DNA from: Bacteroidota bacterium
GTDB taxonomy: Bacteria > Bacteroidota > Bacteroidia > B-17B0 > Aurantibacillaceae
Direction: 5' to 3'
Assembly (NCBI GenBank): GCA_019638705.1
Contig: JAHBTI010000005.1
Coordinates: 1 to 64,000, forward strand
DNA: 64,000 nt
Positions 1 through 7,846 of this stretch are shown here, piece after piece. Position 1 is the stretch's first letter, and every line of letters begins with the position of its first letter. A program made the position numbers and the translations under genes. Under the pieces are notes generated by a model, which had not been told where the DNA came from, did not search any database, and saw only the letters and a list, made by a program, of their open reading frames with translations.

Positions 1-33
1 GGCGTTTCTGATTTTTTGAATAATGTGTGTCAT
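1..33 (-). CDS. possible 5' end of a gene leaving the left edge
   Basis: An ATG on the minus strand at 33-31 opens a frame of 11 codons (MTHIIQKIRNA) that continues off the window. A minus-strand promoter-like TACATTTG lies about 28 bases upstream. Too little is visible to name a product. It would be divergent from the XRE regulator gene that begins at 213. Confidence 0.35.
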   Translation of the reverse strand, partial: MTHIIQKIRNA

Positions 34-60
34 ACTGATTTTAGTTTTAAATTATGCTGC

Positions 61-68
61 CAAATGTA
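61..68 (-). promoter_or_regulatory. Bacteroidota -7 element TACATTTG
   Basis: The plus strand reads CAAATGTA, which is a perfect match to TAnnTTTG on the minus strand. It would serve the gene starting at 33. No clear -33 TTG was found. Confidence 0.35.
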
Positions 69-100
69 AACAGCTTTTTTGCAGTTTTTAAATGTATGTT

Positions 101-139
101 ACGCCGTATTACGGCGTACCGTACAGCGTATTACGGCGT
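101..139. promoter_or_regulatory. two phased palindromes, candidate operator
   Basis: Bases 101-117 form a perfect 8-bp inverted repeat around one base (ACGCCGTA T TACGGCGT). Bases 123-139 repeat it with two mismatches in the left arm, exactly 22 bp (two helical turns) further on. A left-arm half-site of the second copy (ACAGCGTA) recurs at 187-194, about 20 bases before the start of the XRE gene. Phasing and position suggest an autoregulatory operator for the downstream XRE protein; this is inference. Confidence 0.55.
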
Positions 140-212
140 AAAAATTTGTTTTATTTTACAGTTCGTTAATTATCAATACATTTGGCACAGCGTAAAAAAA
201 TAAACTTCAACT

Positions 213-608
213 ATGGTATCGCCAATAGATTTAATATACGCCCAAAGGCTAAGAGCGTTGAGGCTCAAAAAAGGGTTTCACCAAAAAGAAGCAGCAGAAT
301 TGCTTGGATATAACAATCAACAACAATACAGCGAGTTAGAGCTTGGACACAAATCGTTTACAGATGAGATAATCAACCTTATTTGTGTAAAATTTGATAT
401 TACAGTTTCTGAGTTTGTCAATGGCGAAAGCAATGGTAATTTCACAAACAGTCCTTATGCAAATTATCAAAGTGGAACAAACCATAGTGCAATGAATGAT
501 GTAACACTCATTAATGAAGTGCTTCAAACCAAAAATAAACTGATTGAAAAATTGGAACAAGAAAACGAAGCACTGAAAAAAGAAATTGAGCGATTGAAAA
601 AGAAGTAA
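213..608 (+). CDS. XRE-family helix-turn-helix regulator
   Basis: This 131-residue protein has an XRE/Cro-type helix-turn-helix at about residues 10-65 (RALRLKKGFHQKEAAELLGY) followed by a loop and a C-terminal coiled coil rich in Lys and Glu (about residues 98-131). The coiled coil probably dimerises it. The same layout of N-terminal HTH plus C-terminal coiled coil is seen in the regulator at 40417. The intergenic palindromes at 101-139 are the natural candidates for its operator. The target genes cannot be told from sequence. Confidence 0.8.
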   Translation: MVSPIDLIYAQRLRALRLKKGFHQKEAAELLGYNNQQQYSELELGHKSFTDEIINLICVKFDITVSEFVNGESNGNFTNSPYANYQSGTNHSAMNDVTLINEVLQTKNKLIEKLEQENEALKKEIERLKKK

Positions 609-676
609 TAAACTGTTTGTAACAAAACGTTAAACGAGAGGCGTAATCCGCCGATTTTTTTTATTTCACAAAACCG

Positions 677-684
677 TAAATTTG
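677..684 (+). promoter_or_regulatory. -7 promoter element TAAATTTG
   Basis: Perfect TAnnTTTG match 9 bases before the ATG at 693, so the transcript would have a very short leader. No clear TTG at -33. Confidence 0.45.
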
Positions 685-692
685 CACCCATT

Positions 693-1202
693 ATGTATTC
701 AATCACGGTAAACGGCAACACGGCATTTAAAACAAATCTTTCACTTTCAGGAAATGTATTTGAAGGTATGCTAAACGATAAACAGGTAAAAGGTGATTTG
801 CTGAAAATAAACGCTTGGCAATATCATTTGCTTTACAACAACAAATCGTATAACGTAGAAGTGGTGAAGCTCAACGCCGAAGAAAAAACGTTGGTGGTGA
901 AAATAAATGCCGTGAAATTTAATTTGCAGTTAAAAGACAAGTACGATGAATTACTTCACACGCTTGGTTTGGATAATCTCGCAACAAAAAAAGTAAACGA
1001 CATTAAAGCCCCTATGCCGGGCATGGTGCTGAATATTTTGGTGAAAGAAGGCGATGAAGTAAAAAAAGGCGATGCCCTTTTAGTGTTGGAAGCCATGAAA
1101 ATGGAAAACATTTTAAAATCGCCCAGCGACGGTGTAGTGAAAAAAATTGCGGCAACAAAAGGCACAGCCGTAGAAAAAAATCAACTTTTAATTCAGTTTT
1201 AA
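693..1202 (+). CDS. biotin carboxyl carrier domain protein (acyl-CoA carboxylase subunit)
   Basis: The 169-residue protein ends in a biotinyl domain (about residues 100-169) with the canonical site EAMKMEN, whose central Lys carries biotin, preceded by the conserved APMPGMVLNILVKEGDEV stretch. The N-terminal part resembles the barrel-forming domain that precedes the biotinyl domain in Bacteroidota acetyl/propionyl-CoA carboxylase carrier subunits. It would shuttle CO2 between a biotin carboxylase and a carboxyltransferase, but neither partner is in the window. The superoxide dismutase gene begins 3 bases after its stop, so the two are probably co-transcribed. Confidence 0.85.
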   Translation: MYSITVNGNTAFKTNLSLSGNVFEGMLNDKQVKGDLLKINAWQYHLLYNNKSYNVEVVKLNAEEKTLVVKINAVKFNLQLKDKYDELLHTLGLDNLATKKVNDIKAPMPGMVLNILVKEGDEVKKGDALLVLEAMKMENILKSPSDGVVKKIAATKGTAVEKNQLLIQF

Positions 1203-1204
1203 TT

Positions 1205-1948
1205 ATGGAAAATAACAGAAGAAATTTTTTGAAAAAAAGCGCATTGCTTGGTTTGGCAGGCGTGGCAGGTTCTTTAATAGGTAAAGAAAAATTAACCAAT
1301 CTTGAAAATATTTCAGCCGCTTTGCAGGAAACAGGAAAATTTGAATTGCCAAAATTGCCCTATGCTTACTATGCTTTAGAACCGTTTATTGACAGCAAAA
1401 CAATGGAAATTCATCACAGCAAACATCATGCGGGCTATGTAAACAATTTGAATAAAGCCGTTGAAACAGGCAGTTTTTCAGGTAAAAGCATAGAAGAAAT
1501 TTTGCGAAGCGTCAATGCAAACGATGCTGCCGTTCGCAATAATGCAGGCGGACATTACAATCACTCCTTGTTTTGGCAATTGTTAGAGCCAAACCGTTAT
1601 AAAATGTTGCCTTTGCCCGAGGGAACGTTGCGCGATGCCATCACCACTCAGTTTAACTCTTTTGGTGAGTTTAAGCAATTATTTACAGGCAAAGCCATGT
1701 CGGTTTTTGGCAGCGGTTGGTGTTGGTTAATTACCGATGCGCAGGGAAATCTGAAAATTACTGCCACCGCCAATCAGGATAACCCCTTAATGCAGATTGT
1801 TGCCGAACAGGGAAAACCCGTGTTGGCATTAGACGTTTGGGAACACGCTTATTATTTAAAACATCAAAACAAACGCATGGATTATATTTCCGATTGGTGG
1901 AACGTAATTAACTGGCAAAAAGCGGAAGAATTATTTACACAAAAATAA
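1205..1948 (+). CDS. Tat-exported Fe/Mn superoxide dismutase
   Basis: This 247-residue protein has a twin-arginine signal (RRNFLKKSALLGLAGVAG) over about residues 4-22, then the full Fe/Mn SOD fold. The four metal ligands are visible: His in MEIHHSKHH, His in GGHYNHSLFW, and Asp and His in DVWEHAYY. GGHYNH and the Gln of ATANQDNPLM are the pattern of manganese-type enzymes, so Mn or cambialistic use is more likely than strict Fe. It converts superoxide to peroxide and oxygen, here outside the cytoplasm after export as a folded metal-loaded protein. Most bacterial SODs of this family are cytoplasmic. Confidence 0.92.
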   Translation: MENNRRNFLKKSALLGLAGVAGSLIGKEKLTNLENISAALQETGKFELPKLPYAYYALEPFIDSKTMEIHHSKHHAGYVNNLNKAVETGSFSGKSIEEILRSVNANDAAVRNNAGGHYNHSLFWQLLEPNRYKMLPLPEGTLRDAITTQFNSFGEFKQLFTGKAMSVFGSGWCWLITDAQGNLKITATANQDNPLMQIVAEQGKPVLALDVWEHAYYLKHQNKRMDYISDWWNVINWQKAEELFTQK

Positions 1949-1952
1949 TTTC

Positions 1953-2033
1953 CGGCACGGAGTGCCGAATTATGCGTATCCCGTTGCGTAAGCTGCGGGC
2001 AAAAGAAAAACAAACACAAGTGCACGGAGTGCC
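1953..2033. repeat. palindromic intergenic repeat (GGCACGGAGTGCC type)
   Basis: CGGCAC-GGA-GTGCCG at 1953-1967 is a perfect 6-bp hairpin. The unit GCACGGAGTGCC followed by an AAYTAT-like stretch recurs at 2022-2033. Between them lies a weaker hairpin beginning CCCG and ending CGGG. It looks like a small REP-type element lying between the SOD and the dehydrogenase genes. Confidence 0.55.
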
Positions 2034-2040
2034 AAACTAT

Positions 2041-3132
2041 ATGCAACTTATGCAACACAAAAATTTCAGAAATATAGATAAAGTAACTTACGGTCGCGGC
2101 TCGTTTGTGCAACTCGGCGAAACTGTTGAACCAATCAGAAAATTAAACAACCAATATTTTGTTTATGTGGTGGATAATTACTTTAAGGGAAAACCACTAA
2201 GCAACCAACTTCAAAACAAAGCCGAAGATGTAATTTACTTTATTGACATTGACCCGCACGAGCCAACCACCGAACAAATTGACACCTTGCGCGATGAAAT
2301 TCTCGCAAAGAAAGGCTTGCCAAGCGGTGTCATCGGCATTGGCGGCGGCAGCATTATGGACATTGCAAAAGCATTGGCGTTAATGCTCACCAATGAAGGC
2401 TCATCAACTTTATATCAAGGCTTGAATTTGATAAAAAAAGAAGGCGTGTATCATTTGGGAGTTCCAACAATTTCAGGAACAGGCGCGGAAGTGTCTATGA
2501 CTGCCGTCCTCACGGGACCCGAAAAAAAACTCGGATTAAAATGTGATTGGACACCGTTCAATCAACTCATTTTAGACCCCGAACTCATTGCAAGCGTGCC
2601 AACCGATTGGTGGTTTTATACAGGCATGGATACTTATATTCACAGCATTGAAGCCGAAAACGGAATTTTGAATAACGCATTCAGTTTGGCGTATGGCGAA
2701 CAATCACTCAAATTGTGTCGTGAAGTGTATTTGTACGATGGCGCAGGACAAACACCCGAAAATGACGATAAACTCATGGTAGCTTCGCTCATGGGCGGAT
2801 TAAGTTTAACGTACAGCGAAGTGGGCGTGTGTCATGCGTTGAGTTACGGTTTGTCAAAAATTTTGGAGTACCGCCATTGTTACGCCAACTGTGTCATTTT
2901 CCAGCATCTCGGCGACTTATACCCAAAAGGACACAGCGAGTTTATGCAGATGATTGAAAAACACAACATCAGTCTTCCGAAACATTTAAGTAAAGAATGG
3001 AGTGAAGACACCATTACAAAAATGGCGCAAGTGTCTTACAACTTAACGCACATGTGGCATCACGCTTTTGGCGCAAACTGGAAAGAAAAAGTAAACTTGG
3101 ATTACATTAAAGATTTGTTCAGAAGAATGTAA
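2041..3132 (+). CDS. iron-containing alcohol dehydrogenase, KdnB-like
   Basis: This group III (iron-dependent) alcohol dehydrogenase has the NAD(P)-binding GIGGGSIMDIAKA motif (about residue 100), the PTISGTGAEVS stretch and a metal-site His pattern (CHALSYGL, HHAFG). The N-terminal sequence HKNFRNIDKVTYGRGSF resembles 3-deoxy-alpha-D-manno-octulosonate 8-oxidase (KdnB), which acts in the making of 8-amino-Kdo for lipid A cores. The substrate assignment is tentative because the partner aminotransferase (KdnA) is not nearby. I chose the ATG at 2041; the upstream ATG at 1972 would translate through a palindromic repeat, and 2050 is another option. Confidence 0.75.
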   Translation: MQLMQHKNFRNIDKVTYGRGSFVQLGETVEPIRKLNNQYFVYVVDNYFKGKPLSNQLQNKAEDVIYFIDIDPHEPTTEQIDTLRDEILAKKGLPSGVIGIGGGSIMDIAKALALMLTNEGSSTLYQGLNLIKKEGVYHLGVPTISGTGAEVSMTAVLTGPEKKLGLKCDWTPFNQLILDPELIASVPTDWWFYTGMDTYIHSIEAENGILNNAFSLAYGEQSLKLCREVYLYDGAGQTPENDDKLMVASLMGGLSLTYSEVGVCHALSYGLSKILEYRHCYANCVIFQHLGDLYPKGHSEFMQMIEKHNISLPKHLSKEWSEDTITKMAQVSYNLTHMWHHAFGANWKEKVNLDYIKDLFRRM

Positions 3133-3134
3133 TG

Positions 3135-4658
3135 CTACAAATCAAATTTAATGCCTTGCGCCAATGGCAAAGTGTTTCCGTAATTCACGGTGTTGGTTTG
3201 TCTGCGCATATAGGCTTTCCAGGCATCAGAACCGCTTTCGCGCCCGCCGCCTGTTTCTTTTTCGCCACCAAATGCACCGCCAATTTCCGCGCCGCTTGTG
3301 CCGATGTTTACGTTGGCAATGCCGCAATCGCTGCCTGACGCGCTTAAAAACAATTCGGCTTCGCGCAAATTCTGTGTCATAATGGAACTTGAAAGTCCTT
3401 GCGGAACGCCGTTTTGCAAGGCAATGGCTTCTTCCAAAGTTTTGTATTTAATCAGATATAAAATCGGTGCAAAGGTTTCGTGCTGCACAATGTCAAAATG
3501 ATTTTGCACTTCGGCAATGGCAGGTTTCACATAACAACCGCTTTCGTAACCCGCGCCTTCCAACACGCCGCCCTGCACTAACATTTTTCCGCCTTCGGTA
3601 GGAATACGTTGCAAAGCCTCCTGATATAGTTTTACGGCAGCTTTGTCAATCAATGGTCCAACATGATTTTTTTCGTCCAACGGATTTCCGATTTTTAACT
3701 GACCGTAGGCTTTTACCAAAGCATCTTTTACTTTATCGTAAATGTTTTCGTGAATAATTAATCGGCGTGTGGAAGTGCAGCGCTGCCCGGCAGTGCCCAC
3801 TGCTCCAAATACTGCGCCTACAATAGTCATATTCAAATCTGCATTTTCGGTAATGATAATGGCGTTGTTTCCGCCGAGTTCCAAAATACTCTTTCCCAAA
3901 CGTTGCGCCACTTTTGCGGCTACAATTTTTCCCATGCGTGTAGAGCCTGTGGCTGAAATTAAAGGAACGTTTGTGTCTTCAGTTAAAAGTTCGCCGATTT
4001 TATAATCGCCGTTTAATAAACTGCAAATGCCTTCGGGTAAATTGTTTTCTTTGGCTACTTCGTTCCAAATAGTTTGGCAAGCCACCGAACAGACGGGCGT
4101 TTTTTCAGACGGTTTCCAAACACACACATCGCCGCAAACCATGGCTAAGGCTGCGTTCCAACTCCACACCGCCACAGGAAAATTAAATGCGGAAATAATG
4201 CCCACAATGCCCAAAGGGTGATATTGTTCCATCATGCGGTGGCTCGGGCGTTCGCTTTGAATTTGCAAACCGAAGAGCTGGCGCGACAAGCCGACAGCCA
4301 AATCGCAAATGTCAATCATCTCCTGCACTTCGCCCAAACCTTCCTGATAGGATTTTCCCATTTCGTAAGAAACCAATTTGCCGAGTTCGGCTTTTTTCTC
4401 GCGCAATTTATTTCCGAATTGGCGAACAATTTCTCCGCGTTTAGGCGCAGGCATTAAACGCCATTGCGTAAAGGCAGTTTTTGCCGTGGCAATAATTTTG
4501 TTGTAATCGTCTTGCGTGGCGGTTTTTACTTTCGCAATAAGTTTGCCGTCCACCGGACTATATGATTCAATAATTGCGCCGCTCCCAAAAGTGTTGTTTC
4601 CTGTGGCGCAACCGTTGTTAATGTCTTGTATGCCTAATGATTTAAGAATTGCCTGCAT
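3135..4658 (-). CDS. aldehyde dehydrogenase, ALDH7 (aminoadipate semialdehyde) type
   Basis: A full-length 507-residue aldehyde dehydrogenase. FNFPVAVWSWNAALA, the GSTRMGK nucleotide turn, ELGGNNA (general base Glu) and GQRCTSTRR (catalytic Cys) are all present. The sequence around them fits the antiquitin/ALDH7A1 group, which oxidises alpha-aminoadipic semialdehyde in lysine breakdown. It is convergent with the alcohol dehydrogenase, with stops 2 bases apart. I chose the ATG at 4658 over 4685 because the longer start overlaps a minus-strand TACCTTTG promoter element at 4683-4690. Confidence 0.85.
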   Translation of the reverse strand: MQAILKSLGIQDINNGCATGNNTFGSGAIIESYSPVDGKLIAKVKTATQDDYNKIIATAKTAFTQWRLMPAPKRGEIVRQFGNKLREKKAELGKLVSYEMGKSYQEGLGEVQEMIDICDLAVGLSRQLFGLQIQSERPSHRMMEQYHPLGIVGIISAFNFPVAVWSWNAALAMVCGDVCVWKPSEKTPVCSVACQTIWNEVAKENNLPEGICSLLNGDYKIGELLTEDTNVPLISATGSTRMGKIVAAKVAQRLGKSILELGGNNAIIITENADLNMTIVGAVFGAVGTAGQRCTSTRRLIIHENIYDKVKDALVKAYGQLKIGNPLDEKNHVGPLIDKAAVKLYQEALQRIPTEGGKMLVQGGVLEGAGYESGCYVKPAIAEVQNHFDIVQHETFAPILYLIKYKTLEEAIALQNGVPQGLSSSIMTQNLREAELFLSASGSDCGIANVNIGTSGAEIGGAFGGEKETGGGRESGSDAWKAYMRRQTNTVNYGNTLPLAQGIKFDL

Positions 4659-4682
4659 AAAATTATTTTTAAATAGAGGTGG

Positions 4683-4690
4683 CAAAGGTA
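4683..4690 (-). promoter_or_regulatory. -7 promoter element TACCTTTG
   Basis: CAAAGGTA on the plus strand is a perfect TAnnTTTG on the minus strand, 25 bases before the aldehyde dehydrogenase ATG. Confidence 0.45.
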
Positions 4691-4749
4691 CTCAGTTATG
4701 TTGTGTGAGCGAAATTTATGCCGATTTGTTTTTTTGAATTTTATTTCCA

Positions 4750-4757
4750 TACCTTAG
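4750..4757 (+). promoter_or_regulatory. -7 promoter-like TACCTTAG
   Basis: One mismatch to TAnnTTTG, with a TTTG at 4725-4728 (21-bp gap) as a plausible -33 element. It lies about 30 bases before the first small lipoprotein gene. Confidence 0.35.
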
Positions 4758-4785
4758 CCCCATTAACTTTAAATAATTTATTAAT

Positions 4786-5007
4786 ATGAAAAAATTATCA
4801 GTTTTAGCGGTAGTTGCCATGATGGCGGCTGCTTCATGTTCAAAAGACAGAGTTTGCACTTGCACTACATCAGCAGCAGGGGCATCGGGAACACCTCAAA
4901 AAACAACGTATGTAGGTGTGTCAAAGGGACAAGCAAAGGCTCAGTGTGTAACCAAAAAATACGATGTTAGTGGCGTTACTGTAACTACCACTTGCGAATT
5001 AGAGTAA
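4786..5007 (+). CDS. small Cys-rich lipoprotein (copy 1)
   Basis: 73 residues with a lipoprotein signal peptide ending in an AAASC lipobox, so the mature chain starts at a lipidated Cys. Four further cysteines follow: a CTC pair soon after the lipobox, one near the middle and one in the C-terminal TTTCELE. The next gene has the same plan, so they are tandem paralogues. No known family recognised. Confidence 0.7.
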   Translation: MKKLSVLAVVAMMAAASCSKDRVCTCTTSAAGASGTPQKTTYVGVSKGQAKAQCVTKKYDVSGVTVTTTCELE

Positions 5008-5027
5008 CCTTTAAAAACATTTGCAAC

Positions 5028-5291
5028 ATGAAAAAAGTAATTTTAACAGTCATGGTGTTGAGTGGGATTGCTCTAACATCATGCAAAAAAGACAGGGAAT
5101 GTTCTTGTCAGGTACAAACTAAAGTAAAAGATGCTCAGGGTAATCAACTTTCCGACAACATCGTAAAGACAAAATACACGTTTGTGGAAACTAACAGATT
5201 AACCGCACACAGAGCTTGTGTTCACACACAGTACGAGTATCAATCGGGCAGCAATACAACTTCTGTGGACAGTAATTGTACATTAGAGTAA
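5028..5291 (+). CDS. small Cys-rich lipoprotein (copy 2)
   Basis: 87 residues, starting at the ATG at 5028 which gives a clean signal peptide and lipobox (ALTSC); a longer frame from 4992 overlaps the preceding gene. The mature part repeats the layout of copy 1: KKDRECSC, a mid-chain Cys, and a C-terminal SNCTLE. The genes are about 20 bases apart and share the terminator at 5321-5342. Function unknown; conserved cysteines suggest two disulphides in the periplasm or at the cell surface. Confidence 0.7.
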   Translation: MKKVILTVMVLSGIALTSCKKDRECSCQVQTKVKDAQGNQLSDNIVKTKYTFVETNRLTAHRACVHTQYEYQSGSNTTSVDSNCTLE

Positions 5292-5318
5292 TTGTTCTTT
5301 GAACATTTCAGTTTTATT

Positions 5319-5346
5319 AAAAAGCCGCTTTTTAGCGGCTTTTTTA
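5319..5346 (+). terminator. intrinsic terminator
   Basis: AAAGCCGCT - TTTT - AGCGGCTTT, a perfect 9-bp stem followed by a T run, ends the two-lipoprotein unit. Confidence 0.85.
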
Positions 5347-5485
5347 ATGTTTTTAACCGCAGGCAAAATAATGTTGATAACTTTTGTTAGTCATTTTTGG
5401 GTATTTTTTGCCGATGGACGGTTTTTTTTATAAAAGACATTGCTAAATGCCGTATATTCGCTCTGTTATTCAAAAATTTAGAAAT

Positions 5486-7828
5486 ATGAAAACTTCAAGC
5501 CTTACCCGTTTTATTGCTCTGTGCATAGTGTTTATGCCGGCAATTGTATTTTCGCAATCTGCTAAAAAATTTGCCGATGCGGCAGAAAAATTTCAGAAAG
5601 CCAACAACTTTAATGATGCGATTGATAACTATTCAAAAGCCATTGAGTTGAACCCTCAACTGTACGACGCTTATGTGATGCGTGCTTTTTGCTACAAACA
5701 AGTAGGTAAAAAAAGCGAAGCCATTGCCGATTACCAAAAAGCCATTGCTTTTAAACCAAAAAAAGAACTGTATTACAGCGCAGGGCTTTTAATGGTGGAG
5801 TTGGACAACTACACCGAAGCCGACCAAACATTCCGCAAAGCGTTGGCTTTGGATAAAGGCTATGTTGAGGCAATTGATGCGGAGGTAAAAGTGCTTCACA
5901 AACTGAAAGATTACGAATACGGTGTAGCCGTAACAAAAATGGGACTTGATGCCAAACGCACGTCCATTAACTATTACAATCATGCCGTAATGTATGACAG
6001 TTTGAAAAAATATGCCGATGCAGAAAAATTTTATGCAGAGGCTAAAAGTGCCGATAAAAAATTTGTGCCTGCTTATGTGGCTTTGGCTTTAACTCAGGTA
6101 AAACTTAACAAAAATACCGAAGCCATGAAAAACTGCACGGAGGCATTGGCTGTTTCTTCAAACAACATGGACGTTTTTTATGCACGAAGCATTGTAAACG
6201 GTGCCATTAAAGAGTTACCAAGCGCAGTAAATGATATTACCAAAGTTATTTTAACTTCACCAAGTGTTCAGGCATATCAGCTTCGCGCTTCTTTTTACGA
6301 AACAATGGGGCAATACCAAAACGCCGTTGTTGATTATTCGCAAATCATTAAGTTAGATGATAAAAATGTTTCTGCTTACTTGGGCAGAGCCGCTGCCAGC
6401 GAACAGGTGCAAAACTACAAAGCATCGTTGGCTGATTACAACAAAGTAACTGAACTGGCAGCAGGAAATCCTTCTATTGACAACATTGTAAGTCAGGCTA
6501 AGAAAAAAATATTTGAGTTGAATAAAGAGAACGTAAAACCTGAAATTGAATTAACATCAATTAAATCGCATAAAAACGTACTCAAAATTGCTTCTGACAG
6601 AAATGAGTTGGAAATAAAAGGATTGGCAAAAGATGCTTCTTTAATTAAGAGTATTACCGTAAGTTCAGGTAACGCCTCATTTGATACTGAAGCCTTAAAT
6701 CCTGAATTTGTGCTGAACCTTACAGGTTTAACCAAAGTAAATGAAATTACGCTGAATGTTACAGATGTGTATAACAACACGCAAACTGTTCATTACAAGA
6801 TAGAAAAAACAGAAAGCGACAAACCGCTTATTGCCATTGAAATGCCGTTTACTTCGTTTGAAAACGAAATGGCACTTGATAATAATAATCCCGAGGTGTA
6901 TGTGCAGGGTAAAATTACCGATGCCAGCCCGATAGAGTCTATTATGATTGACGGCGTAAACGCATCGTTTAATCCTTCTGCAATGAACCCCGAATTTTCA
7001 TCGCAGGTAAAAGTTGCCGATAAAAGCGAAATCACAATCATTGTAAAAGATATTTACGGCAATGAAAAAGTTCAAAAATATACCTTGAACCGCAGCGGTG
7101 CTATGGCAGGTATTGATAACCCGATGGGCAATACATGGGTGGTGTTTATTGAAAACAGCAAATACATCAACTTTGCAAGTTTGGAAGGTCCTGCAAAAGA
7201 TGTTACGGCTATGAAATCGGCGTTGGCGAATTACAAAATAACCAACACCATTCACAAAAGAGATATGACCAAAGCAGAAATGGAAAAATTCTTCTCTATT
7301 GAGCTGCGCGATTATGTAAAAAACAACAACATAAGTTCTTTACTTATTTGGTATGCAGGTCATGGAAAATATGTAAGCCCTACGGGGTATTGGGTTCCGT
7401 CTGACGGCAAAACCGATGATGAGTTTACCTACTTTGGCATTAACAATTTAAAAGCCGCTATGCAGTCGTATGCAGGCAAATTGGTTCACACCTTGGTTAT
7501 TACCGATGCCTGCGAATCGGGCGCAACATTTTTGATGGCTATGCGCGGCGGCTCTGACGGACAGCGTTGCGACAAATGGGAATTAACCAAAGCAAAATCT
7601 GCGCAGGTGTTTACTTCGGCAGGTTATGAGTTGGCATCGGATAATTCTCAGTTTACAAAAACCTTTGTTTCATGCCTTAACAACAACGTTGAGTCGTGCT
7701 TGGAAATCGGTAAAATTGTAACCAAAGTAACCTCTGCCGTAAAAGCAGCAGGCAATCAAGCCCCTAAATTTGGCAAGATAAAAGATTTGGAAGACGAAGG
7801 AGGAACATTCTTTTTTATTAAAAAATAA
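5486..7828 (+). CDS. secreted TPR protein with C-terminal caspase-like peptidase domain
   Basis: About 780 residues from the ATG at 5486, which opens a signal peptide (FIALCIVFMPAIVFSQ). A series of TPR repeats fills about residues 20-335. Two Ig-like segments follow, each beginning near PEIELTSIK or PLIAIEMPF. The C-terminal about 240 residues are a peptidase C14 (caspase-like) domain with the catalytic His in WYAGHG and the catalytic Cys in ITDACESGA. It is predicted to work outside the cytoplasm. The propeller/phosphatase gene starts 18 bases after its stop, so the pair is likely an operon. The substrate is unknown. Confidence 0.85.
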   Translation: MKTSSLTRFIALCIVFMPAIVFSQSAKKFADAAEKFQKANNFNDAIDNYSKAIELNPQLYDAYVMRAFCYKQVGKKSEAIADYQKAIAFKPKKELYYSAGLLMVELDNYTEADQTFRKALALDKGYVEAIDAEVKVLHKLKDYEYGVAVTKMGLDAKRTSINYYNHAVMYDSLKKYADAEKFYAEAKSADKKFVPAYVALALTQVKLNKNTEAMKNCTEALAVSSNNMDVFYARSIVNGAIKELPSAVNDITKVILTSPSVQAYQLRASFYETMGQYQNAVVDYSQIIKLDDKNVSAYLGRAAASEQVQNYKASLADYNKVTELAAGNPSIDNIVSQAKKKIFELNKENVKPEIELTSIKSHKNVLKIASDRNELEIKGLAKDASLIKSITVSSGNASFDTEALNPEFVLNLTGLTKVNEITLNVTDVYNNTQTVHYKIEKTESDKPLIAIEMPFTSFENEMALDNNNPEVYVQGKITDASPIESIMIDGVNASFNPSAMNPEFSSQVKVADKSEITIIVKDIYGNEKVQKYTLNRSGAMAGIDNPMGNTWVVFIENSKYINFASLEGPAKDVTAMKSALANYKITNTIHKRDMTKAEMEKFFSIELRDYVKNNNISSLLIWYAGHGKYVSPTGYWVPSDGKTDDEFTYFGINNLKAAMQSYAGKLVHTLVITDACESGATFLMAMRGGSDGQRCDKWELTKAKSAQVFTSAGYELASDNSQFTKTFVSCLNNNVESCLEIGKIVTKVTSAVKAAGNQAPKFGKIKDLEDEGGTFFFIKK

Positions 7829-7846
7829 AAAACTGTACCATTGTAT

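Noticed and set aside
1972-2040. longer N-terminus of the alcohol dehydrogenase
   Set aside because: The extra 23 codons run through a palindromic repeat and match nothing in the family, so ATG 2041 is preferred.
3135-3382. small open frames on the plus strand beneath the aldehyde dehydrogenase gene
   Set aside because: They lie wholly antisense to a conserved enzyme and resemble no family; the same holds for most other small antisense frames in the window.
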